DNA from: Chrysemys picta bellii
Lineage: Eukaryota; Chordata; Testudines; Emydidae
Length of the DNA: 64,000 bases
Assembly (NCBI RefSeq): GCF_011386835.1
Contig: NC_088794.1
Span: 70,070,434-70,134,433 of the forward strand
Direction of reading: 5' to 3'
Shown here piece by piece: positions 1 through 8,390 of the stretch (its first letter is position 1; each line of letters starts with the position of its first letter). A model generated the notes under the pieces. It was given only the letters and a program-made list of their open reading frames with translations. It had not been told where the DNA came from and searched no databases. Both the position numbers and the translations under genes were made by a program.

Positions 1-166
1 CAATTTTATGAAGGAATTTTTTTTTTAAAAGGGGAAAGGTACCTGTGCAGTGAAAACCTAGCAATATACTTAGGAGCATTATTGAAAGAATGCGGTTGCC
101 CTCTATCAAAAGACATTGGGCCCAGGAGCACTTAATGGATCTGCCTACACTAACCACATTGTAAAT

Positions 167-399
167 TATCAGAGGGGTAGCCGTGTTAGTCTGACTCTGT
201 AAAAAGCAACAGAGGGTCCTGTGGCACCTTTGAGACTAACAGAAGTACTGGGAGCATAAGCTTTCGTGGGTCAGAACCTCACTTCTTCAGATGCAAGGGA
301 TGACTTGCATCTGAAGAAGTGAGGTTCTGACCCACGAAAGCTTATGCTCCCAGTACTTCTGTTAGTCTCAAAGGTGCCACAGGACTCTCTGTTGCTTTT
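167..399 (+). mobile_element. Miniature hairpin derivative of a Penelope-like element
   Basis: The segment starts with the leader motif typical of PLE 5' ends in this window (TAGCCGTGTTAGTCTGA, 178-194). It then folds into two nearly perfect inverted arms of about 97 bases (about 201-298 and 303-399) around a tiny centre near 300. I saw one mismatch by eye. Each arm holds the PLE terminal motif around AAGCTTTCGTGGGTC. It is flanked by a 12-bp direct repeat, CACATTGTAAAT, at 155-166 and 400-411, which marks a single insertion. There is no coding capacity. The leader is present only on the left, as in the larger PLEs here, so the right end is the element's 3' end. Assignment to PLE rests on shared ends with the coding copies at 48049 and 55404. 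Confidence 0.8.
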
Positions 400-411
400 C
401 ACATTGTAAAT

Positions 412-1926
412 GGGTCATATAACCAGGCTAAAGCCTTAGACAATAGTTGTATGATCTGGGTACTACATGGCTAGCTCCCGTCTACACAAGTACACTTAAC
501 CATGTTCTAACCAAGTCAGAGAACAGTCATGGTCTAACGGGCCCTCTGACTCAATCTTTTTGTGGTCTAGATGAGTCCAAATAACTATAAGGTCCAATCA
601 TACAACGTGCTAAGCACCTACCAAGGGCAGCTGAGTGCCTTCAATTCCCATTCATAACAGAGTGTAATATATTGATTTTGGGTGCCAGCTGGACTCCACT
701 GAAACACACTTTCCACCTCAACTCATTTTTAATGGATATTGTTTGTGAATGATTACATAAAATATCCATTGTTTTTATTAAATACTGAGCCAGCATATTC
801 ATTCACAGCCCTTAATCTTTCCAAAGATTAAATCTGGTGTAGATTCTTCTGTCTTGTTTCTCATTGGGTTTTATTACACCTACTTCATTGTATGTTGACT
901 TGAAATAAAATAACTCAGTACACAAATTTCAGATAATGCTTAGGTGGCCAAGCTAGTATTTTGGGCAGTGACATAAAATATATGTATAATATAATGGTTC
1001 CCCTCTTTGTGCTCTTAGACTCATTTGTGCTGGCTAAGCAGAGATGAAAACTGCAAGAATAAATAAAATGCACAAAATTACTGACAGGCATCCATATAAC
1101 CCTGTGAAATTTGATTTGTGTTTGAGATCATTGTCTAGAGGTTACAGCCATTCTTCATGAGTTATGAATTGCTGGATATTGCAGGAAACATCTGCCTGCA
1201 GATGAAAAATATTAATTTGGGGTGATCCTAATAAGTTCTAAGACTTCCTGCAGAGAGATTATATAGAATTTTTTTATTCGAATTCACAAAATTTTCTTTT
1301 GGAATAATGTACTAAAATTTCCCAGGAAAACTAGATTAAGTAAAGAAAACAAGATTCTTCAAATTTCTTCAGCAAAATGGTAGTAAATCCAAAGACTTGA
1401 GGGCTCTGTCTATATTCATACATGCTGCCCTCTTTGTGCTATGCTGATGAATAAAGGACTGAATATAAAACATCATCAATTTACTCTGAATGCCAAGTTT
1501 TGAGTTTGGATGGGAAAGGACTATGTATATTCCCCACCCTTTGTAAAAGGAAAAATTAATTGTACTGTGTGTTGTTATAATAGAAACATCTAACATTATA
1601 GCTAGCAATAAGAAGTGGCGAATTTCTGGCACTCTGAGTTTAATGGTATTTAGCTTCTAGTTTAGTAAAGACCAGGAAAATAAATTGCTTTTTTCGTTTT
1701 TTGAAGGGTGCCAGTATTGTAACAATTCAGTCAAAACAAGACCCTTAATTATTGCATCTGTGCAATGGCAGGTTATTAATGCTGATGAAATTCTTGACAG
1801 ATTACAAGAGAATTCAATTGAATGAAAAGTTTAATCACCATGGAAATCTGAATGAAATAGATTCTAAACATGATGGACCTGTCACAGGCAAAAGATTATT
1901 AACTTGATTTTTATAATGTATGCTGG
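412..1926. other. Intergenic or intronic DNA without recognisable gene
   Basis: AT-rich unique-looking sequence. The only longer open frame (minus strand, 1369-1632) resembles no known family and is not supported by a codon pattern or splice context. Nothing else recognised. Confidence 0.5.
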
Positions 1927-1940
1927 TCCTTATGTTCTTG

Positions 1941-2227
1941 AGTGATAGCCGTGTTAGTCGGTATCAGCAAAAACAACGAGGCGTCCTTGGGGCGCTCTCT
2001 TACAACTTCAAAAGTTATTTTCCTCCCTTGGTATCCTGCTGTTAATTGATTTATCTCGTTAGACTAACCTCACACTTGGTAAAGCAACCCCCATCCTTTC
2101 ATGTATTTATACCTGCTCTTGTATTTTTCACTTCATGCATCCGATGAAGTGGGTTCTAGCCCATGAAAGCTTATGCCCAAATAAATTTGTTAGTCTCTAA
2201 GGTGCCACAAGGACTCCTCTTTGTTTT
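1941..2227 (+). mobile_element. Short non-autonomous Penelope-like element
   Basis: It begins with a PLE leader (GATAGCCGTGTTAGTC, from 1944) and a short stretch of the inverted terminal repeat. It then jumps at about 1995 directly into the PLE 3' untranslated region, and ends with the same 3' motif seen in the other copies (AAGCTTATGCCCAAATAAA, then GGTGCCACAAGGACTCCTC). A 14-bp direct repeat, TCCTTATGTTCTTG, flanks it at 1927-1940 and 2228-2241. The coding region is absent. Unlike the copy at 167-399 it is an internally deleted element rather than a simple hairpin. Confidence 0.8.
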
Positions 2228-2241
2228 TCCTTATGTTCTTG

Positions 2242-3545
2242 GTATACCAGTGACAAATGGATCTGTGCAATCAACCCCCAATTAATGAGAATACAAAGGA
2301 GAAAGAGGTGTATTACACTCTGGTTCAACGTTACACCAGTGCAAATCCAGAGTAACTCCATTAACTTCAACTACCTGAAAGTTGCTTATTGTATACTGCT
2401 GCTGCAGTTCCAGTTGACATATGATGAAGTAAGTGACTTTAATGGAGTTACTCCAAATTTGCAGCTTGCACTTTTAGAACAAGAACTATGTGTGCAATGT
2501 ATGAGGCCAAATGCAAAATGAATAATTTCTTGGATGAATTTTGCCTCTTTTTCAGTCCACAATGAGATCATGATTTTATCACATGGAATCATTGTTTAGA
2601 ATTTATGAATAATTCTTGGTCTGTGCAATATTTGTGCACAGTCCTTTGTGCATTTTCAGTATTCAAGCCATTTTCAGCAGACACATATATTACATGGCAT
2701 GTTTCTCTTCTCTGATTGGATGAGCATTGGATTTCAATGTGAACACTCATGCTTGCAAATTTGGAATTCATTTTCTGTGAATATTCACTGTTTTAGATAA
2801 CACGGTTCTCACTAAACCCATTTGCAAGAAGCTTCTTTCACCCCAAAAAAGTGACAAATGCAGGTGTTTAAAAATTCAAAAGAATATTCATTCAATGTTT
2901 TTCTAGCAGTGTTCACCCAGCTGTTGTGATAAGTGGGCTTTGTGAATCTCTTCTGTTTCCTAGTGATATACCGTAGATCCTGATTCAAAGCCCAATTGAA
3001 GCCAACAGGAATCTTCCTATAAACGTCAATGGGTTTTGAATTGGGCCTATGAGTAAAATTTTCAAAGCCACCAAGTAATTTAGACACTTGAAACATCAAT
3101 GGGATGTAGGCTCTTAGCCACTTAGGCTCTGCTGGAAATTTTACCCCATATACATGAGAGCAGCCCTCCCCTCCCCCCCACCCATGCCTTTATGGATGCA
3201 CACTGTATGGACTCACAGTCAATGTAAATGTATCACAGTGTACTGTACCCCATGAGTGACCATAGCAAGTTGCTGCACAAATGGGTATAGTTCACAAATT
3301 GAGAAAGACTAAAGACTATGAGGAGAAGTGGTGACACGTGTTACTCACACCATAAAACTGGTGAGTAACCTAAGAAAGCAGAAATAGGGGGTGAAATCCT
3401 GGCTCCATTGAAACCATTGAATGGAGCAGGATTTCATCCAGGGTCTTTATAGTGGATGCTAATGACTTAGGGCCAAATTCTATTCACCTGACTTCAGTGT
3501 GACTATTCACATGAGCAAGTTTTAGTAATTAATCTCTTTCTCTTC
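2242..3545. other. Non-coding stretch with short palindromic repeats
   Basis: No gene. It holds several imperfect palindromes of a type common in reptile DNA: about 2320-2480 (TAACTCCATTAACTTCAA against AATGGAGTTACTCC), 2970-3050 (ATTCAAAGCCCAATT against AATTGGGC) and 3389-3442 (GTGAAATCCTGGCTCCATT against AATGGAGCAGGATTTCA). They look like remains of old MITEs. Confidence 0.45.
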
Positions 3546-4576
3546 TCAGGCCTGGTCTACATTAGGAGGTTATGTTGAATTTAGCAGCGTTAACTCGAAT
3601 TAACCCTGCACCCGTCCACACAACAAAGCTATTTATTTCGACATAGAGGTCTCTTTAAATCGATTTCTGTACTCCTCCCCAACGAGGGGAGTAGCGCTAA
3701 ATTCGACATGGCCATGTCGAATTAGGGTAGGTGTGGATGGAATTCGACGCTAATAGCTCCGGGAGCTATCCCACAGTGCACCATTCTGTTGACGCTCTGG
3801 ACAGCAGTCCGAGCTCGGATGCTCTGAGCAGCCACCAGCCACACAGGAAAAGCCCTGGGAAAATTTGAATTCCTTTTCCTGTCTGGCCAGTTTGAATCTC
3901 ATTTCCTGTTTGGACATAGTGGCGAGCTCAGCAGCACTGGCAACGATGCAGAGCTCTGCAGCAGAGGTGACCATGCAATCTCAGAATAGAAAGAGGGCCC
4001 CAGCATGGACTGATCGGGAAGTCTTGGATCTGATTGCTGTGTGGGGCGATGAGTCCGTGCTTTCGGAGCTGCAATCGAAAAAACGGAATGCAAAGATCTA
4101 CGAGAAGATCTCAAAAGCCATGACAGAGAGAGGATACAGCCGGGATGCAACGCAGTGCCGTGTGAAAATCAAGCAGCTGAGACAAGGATACCAGAAGACC
4201 AAAGCGTCAAACGGACGCTCCGGATCCCTGCCCCAGACATGCCGTTTCTATGAGGCACTGCATTCCATTCTAGGTGCGGCCGCCACCACTACCCCACCAC
4301 TGTCCGTGGACTGTGATGATGGGGTATTGTCGACGGCCGCTTCCTTGAAGATGTTCGCGGACGGGGAAGATGAGGAAGGAGATGAGGAGGATGAGGCAGT
4401 CGACAGAGCTTTCAACACTGATTTCCCCGACAGCCAGGATCTCTTCATCACCCTCACGGAGATCCCCTACCAATCCTCCCAAGGCAGTAACCCGGACCGT
4501 GAATCAGGGGAAGGATCAGTAGGTAAGTGTTTTAAACATTTATTTTGAACAGAATAGGAATGGTATCTTAACAATG

Positions 4577-4739
4577 GGTTTTTCATGATTAGTTTGCCCT
4601 AAGCGCTTTAGTTTTTAGTCCTTGCCAGTGCAGCTACTGGAAAAGTTTGTCAACATGTCCGTTTTTTCATGATTAGTTTGCCCTAGGTGCTTTAGTTTTT
4701 AGTCCTTGCCAGTGCAGCTACTGGAAAATTCTGTCAATA
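4577..4739. repeat. Tandem duplication of about 84 bp in the Myb intron
   Basis: Two copies (about 4577-4655 and 4661-4739) share TTTCATGATTAGTTTGCCCT and CCTTGCCAGTGCAGCTACTG at an offset of 84 bp, with a handful of differences. The right copy overlaps the 3' end of the minus-strand open frame at 4718-5008. Confidence 0.85.
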
Positions 4740-5008
4740 CGTCTGGGGATAGAGCAGAAATCTTCCTGGGACAACTCCACGAAGCTCTCCTGGAGGTATT
4801 GTGAAAGCCTTTGCCTCAGGTTCCTGGGGAGAGCGGCCTTATTGCATCCTTCATGGTAGGAAACTTTTCCGCGCCAGGCTAGCAGCAAGTACTCCGGGAT
4901 CATTGCCTCGCAAAGCATGGTGGCATACGGCCCTGATGTTTGCTGGCATTCATGCAGCATGCGGTCTTTCTCTGTCTCCGAAATCCTCATCAGGGCGATA
5001 TCACTCAT
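4718..5008 (-). CDS. Possible third Harbinger protein, inside the Myb intron
   Basis: A 96-codon open frame runs antisense to the Myb intron. I do not recognise a family. It has a protein-like composition with mixed charged and hydrophobic residues: MSDIALMRISETEKDRMLHE at the start, EYLLLAWRGKVSYHEGC in the middle and FVELSQEDFCSIPRRIDRIF at the end, which suggests a mostly helical small protein. The ATG sits in a strong context (CACC before it), directly behind a possible splice acceptor (AAAGCAG at about 5015-5021 on the minus strand), so this may be the last exon of a longer gene. The rest of the element is riddled with stops, which makes a clean frame of this size notable, but chance is not excluded. 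Confidence 0.4.
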   Translation of the reverse strand: MSDIALMRISETEKDRMLHECQQTSGPYATMLCEAMIPEYLLLAWRGKVSYHEGCNKAALPRNLRQRLSQYLQESFVELSQEDFCSIPRRIDRIFQ

Positions 5009-6057
5009 GGTGACCTGCTTTGAATTAGGGGAATGTTAGTATTGGGACTGATTGCCTGTTCCTTTACATAACTGTAACTGGCAGTTTACAGCCACGTGGT
5101 GGAGACGGGACAGGGGCAGCATGCAGGGATCTTTCCCGGGGACAGCCGCGAGGGGGGTGGGACAGGGGCAGAGTTCATGCTGGCCGGATTGCCAGCAGCA
5201 GGAACTGGCCAACGCTAGGAGCATTGCTTGGAACGTGAAAGGAGGGCACTGCTATAAATTAAGCTTTAAGCAGCCAAAAGTCTATGGCTTACCATGTCCG
5301 CCTGGTAGCCGAATTCCGTTGTCCGGCCCCGCTTGTGTGATCTGTACAGCAAGACCCCAGACACTCAATGGGAAGGCAGAAAATTCGACCTTGTGCTGAC
5401 TGCGCATGTGATAGGTACTGTGCATGGTTTTGTTCACAGAGAGAGACTATATTCATTGTTCACAAAACTGTATCTTTGTGAGGAATTCACTCCCTTTTTC
5501 CCAACCCACAGCTGCGAGTGTCTCCCGAGCTACCCCGGCATCCCCCTCCCAGAGGCTGGCAAAGATCAGGTGACGAAAGAAAAGGACACGGGACGAGATG
5601 TTCTCAGAACTTATGGGCTTCTCCCGAGCCGAGGCAGCCCAGCAGACCCAGTGGAGGGAGAACATGTCGCAATACCAGCGATCACACAGCGAACGGGAGG
5701 ACAGGTGGCGGCAGGAAGACCAGCAGGAGACTCAAATGCTGCTTGGACTAATGAGGGAGCAGACAGACACGCTCCGGCGCCTTGTAGATGTTCTGCAGGA
5801 CCGGAGGCAGGAGGACAGAGCCCCGCTGCATTCTATCTCTAACAGCCCTCCCCCGCCACAAAGTCCTATCTCCCCATCACCCAAAGTCCCAAGAAGGAGG
5901 GGCGGCAGGGGCCGTGAAAACAGTCACTCCACCCCTGCAGACTGCTCAAGTACCAGAAAGCTCTCATTCCCAAAGATTTGATAAGTCCTTTCCTTCACTC
6001 CAAAAGCACCTCACCCAAGCCCCCATCCCAGTTTCATCCCCTAACTGTGTAGTTGTT

Positions 6058-6063
6058 AATAAA
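6058..6063 (+). terminator. Poly(A) signal AATAAA of the Harbinger Myb gene
   Basis: AATAAA lies 77 bases after the stop codon of the Myb exon (5979-5981), in the right strand and place for 3' end formation of that transcript. Confidence 0.5.
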
Positions 6064-6267
6064 AAATACGTTTCTGTTAATTACTGTTTCCGTCATGTTC
6101 TTTTAGAGGAGAGTTTGTTTGAAGGGGGAAGGGGGTTGATAATTGGAGAGGACAGTCACCTTTACCAGGGTACAGACAAGGGGGCAGGTTCAGCAGAAGG
6201 TCACACACACATTGCAGTCACTAGGCACCCTGGTCAGTCTGGGAGGTGGTTTTCATGTTCTGTGCGG

Positions 6268-6402
6268 GGGGGCTATGTGAGTTTGTGGCGGGGGAGGGCG
6301 GTTACAGATCTTATGCAGCGGTCCTTAGCCTGGATGACAGAGCCACGCAGCAGGGGATCTGTAACCGTCCTCCCCCGCCACAAAGTCACATAGCCCCCAC
6401 AC
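6268..6402. repeat. Inverted repeat (hairpin) inside the Harbinger element
   Basis: The arm at about 6268-6312 (GGCTATGTGAGTTTGTGGCG, then GGTTACAGATC) is the inverse complement of about 6356-6402 (GATCTGTAACC, then CGCCACAAAGTCACATAGCC). There are few mismatches, and the loop is about 43 bases. The right arm is the start of the second copy of the 522-bp duplication, so this hairpin probably arose when that copy was partly inverted. Confidence 0.8.
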
Positions 6403-6739
6403 ACAGAGTCCCGAAAAGGAGGGGTGGCAGACTCTGTTGAAACAACCAGTCCACCACTGCAGACCGCTCTAGGAGCAGGAGCCTGTCATTCCTCGAGTTT
6501 AGAAGCGTCCTTTCCATCACTACACCCGCTCCCCACCACAGTCTGCGTCCCAGTTTCAACACTTTAACACGAAATCCTTAAGAAAGAAAACGGTGTTAAT
6601 GAACAAAGTTTCATTTATTTCATTTTTAAAGGTGTGTTGGAAGGGGGGGGAATGGGGTTGGTAACTGGAGAGGATAGTCAACATTAACTGGGTAAAGAAA
6701 TGGGGGCAGGTTCAGCTTCTGTTTAAACAAACTTAATAG

Positions 6740-8009
6740 TCACAGGTTACCCTGCTTACTCTGGAACCTAGCTTTCAAAGCTTCCCAGATGCACAGCGCA
6801 TCCCGCTGGACTCTTCTAATCGCCCAGCTGTCTGGCTGGGCGTAATCAGCAGCCAGACGATTTGCCTCAACCTCCCACCCCGCCATAAACATCTCCCCCT
6901 TGCTCTCTCAGAGATTGTGGAGCACACAGCAAGCTGCAATAACAATGGGGATATTGGTTTTGCTGAGATCAGAGCGAGTCAGTAAGCTTCTCCATCCCCC
7001 CTTCAGACGTCCAAAAGCACACTCCACCACCATTCTGCACTTGCTCAGCCGGTAGTTGAAGAGTTCTTTTTCACTGTCCAGGGCGCCTGTATAGGGCTTC
7101 ATGAGCCAGGGCATTAGCAGGTAGGCTGGGTCCCTGAGGATCACTATAGGCATCTCCACATCCCCAACAGTTATTTTGTGGTCCGGGAAGTAAATACCTT
7201 CCTGCAGCCGTCTAAACAGACCAGAGTTCCTGAAAACGCGAGCATCATGAACCTTGCCCGGCCATCCAACGTTGATGTTGGTAAAACATCCCCTATGGTC
7301 CACCAGTGCTTGCAGGACCATTGAAAAGTAGCCGTTTCGGTTAATGTACTGGCGGTCCCAGGATAGGGATGTGAGTTCCATCTATAGCCCCACCGCAGTT
7401 TGGGAATCCCATCGCAGCGAAGCCATCTATGATTACCTGCATGTTTCCCAGGGTCACTACCTTTGAGAGCAGTAGCTCAATGATTGCGTTGGCTACTTGC
7501 ATCACAGCAACCCCCACAGTAGATTTGCCCACTCCAAAGTGATTCGCAACTGACCGGTAGCTGTCTGGCGTTGGAAGCTTCCAGAGGGCTATGGCCACTC
7601 GCTTCTGGACAGTCAGGGCTGCTCGCATCTGGGTGTCCTTTCACTTCAGGGCAGGGGACAGCAACTCACAAAGTTCCAGGAAAGTTCCCTTACGCATCCT
7701 AAAGTTTCGCAGCCACTGTGATTCATCCCAGACCTGCAGCACTATGCGGTCCCACCAGTCCGTGCTTGTTTCCTGGGCCCAGAATCACCGTTTCACAGCA
7801 TCAACATGACCCATTGCCACCATGATGTTCACAGCGCGGGATCCCATGCTTTGTGAGATGTCTGTGCCCCTCTCAGACTTAATGTCCTCACCGTGCTGCC
7901 GTAGCCTCCTTGCCCGTTTTCTCAGCATCTGCCTCTGAAAAAGGTGGATGATAAGGTGCGAGGTGTTGACAATGGCCATAACTGCAGCTATGATTGCAGC
8001 GGGCTCCAT
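6740..8009 (-). pseudogene. Harbinger DDE transposase, about 420 codons, broken
   Basis: This is the nuclease-like transposase that cuts and joins Harbinger ends. Reading on the minus strand from the ATG at 8009: an N-terminal basic helix region (LRKRARRLRQHGEDIK), a helix-turn-helix-like part (DSYRSVANHFGVGKSTVGV, about 7550), and then the DDE domain. The catalytic acidic residues are visible as GGAIDGTHIPI (first D, about 7360), KVHDARVFRNSGLF, RDPAYLLMPWLM (second D, about 7120) and CRMVVECAFGRLKGGWRSL (E, about 7000). The frame continues to a final TGA at 6740-6742. Damage consists of TGA at 7785-7787 and 7641-7643 (both fit CGA to TGA decay), TGA at 6908-6910, and a frameshifting deletion near 7345 just after the first catalytic D. 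The Gly usually found before the second catalytic D is Arg here. Confidence 0.92.
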
Positions 8010-8390
8010 GCTCGCAGTGCTGTGGAGTCTGCGCTGTCAATCACCAGAAAAGTGCGCGAACTGATTGCCCGCCGGCGCTTTCACGGAGGGAGGGCAGGAG
8101 TGAGGGTTGAATGACGACAGTTACCCCAAACCACCCTCGACACATTTTTTGCCCTAGCAGGCATTGGGGGCTTGACCCAGAATTCCAATGGACAGCGGGG
8201 ACTGTGGGAACTGTGGGATAGCTGCCCACAGTGCACCGTTTCCAATGTCGACGCTTGCCCCGTTAGTGTGGACTCACAAAGTCGAATTATTGTCCTTAGT
8301 GTGGATACACATGTTCGACTTTGTAATATCGGTTCCACAAATTCGCTTTAAGTAAAATTGAACTACTCTCGTAGTGTAGACATACCCTCA

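Larger units (their letters stand above)
3946..5981 (+). pseudogene. Harbinger Myb/SANT-like DNA-binding protein, two exons, one nonsense codon
   Basis: In Harbinger elements this protein binds the element DNA and helps bring the transposase to the nucleus and the ends. Exon 1 runs from the ATG at 3946 (an upstream in-frame ATG at 3865 is possible but sits in poor context) to 4522. It encodes a trihelix/SANT-like domain with spaced Trp and basic residues (RAPAWTDREVLDLIAVWG near the start, then KIYEKISKAM and QCRVKIKQLRQGYQK), followed by an acidic tail. A consensus donor GTAAGT follows at 4523, and a pyrimidine-rich acceptor ends at 5511. Exon 2 continues in frame and holds a Gln/Arg/Glu-rich probable coiled coil (about 5625-5820) and a basic Pro/Ser tail. 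One TGA at 5571-5573 interrupts exon 2 just inside the acceptor and looks like a decayed CGA arginine codon. The splice sites are predicted by eye. Confidence 0.88.
5847..6730. repeat. Tandem duplication (offset 522 bp) around the Myb gene 3' end
   Basis: The sequence from 5847 to about 6210 (end of exon 2, its 3' flank and a G-rich stretch) recurs diverged at 6369 to about 6730. Matching landmarks are CCTCCCCCGCCACAAAGTC (5847 and 6369), CCCAGTTTCA, and a TGGAGAGGA.AGTCA motif followed by GGGGGCAGGTTCAGC. The second copy is clearly older or less constrained. Only the first copy is joined to the open Myb exon. Confidence 0.8.
3549..8387. mobile_element. Harbinger (PIF/Harbinger) DNA transposon, full length, decayed
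   Basis: The 4.84-kb element has ends GGCCTGGTCTACA (3549-3561) and TGTAGACATACCC (8375-8387, reading outward GGGTATGTCTACA), a partly matching terminal inverted repeat. A 3-bp TCA duplication flanks it at 3546-3548 and 8388-8390, which fits the 3-bp duplication of the superfamily. A subterminal motif CCCACAGTGCACC is repeated directly at 3770-3782 and 8225-8237, a possible transposase binding site. Inside are the two genes expected for the superfamily, a Myb/SANT-like DNA-binding protein on the plus strand and a DDE transposase on the minus strand, converging. Both are broken, so this copy cannot supply its own proteins. The same 5' end appears at 63964. Confidence 0.93.

Noticed and set aside
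5052..5399. Plus-strand open frame of 115 codons in the Myb intron
   Set aside because: It lies within the predicted intron, has no domain and no splice support, and overlaps the region antisense to the possible third ORF's upstream exon.
7591..7809. Plus-strand open frame of 72 codons
   Set aside because: Antisense to the Harbinger transposase, whose motifs fix the minus strand as coding.
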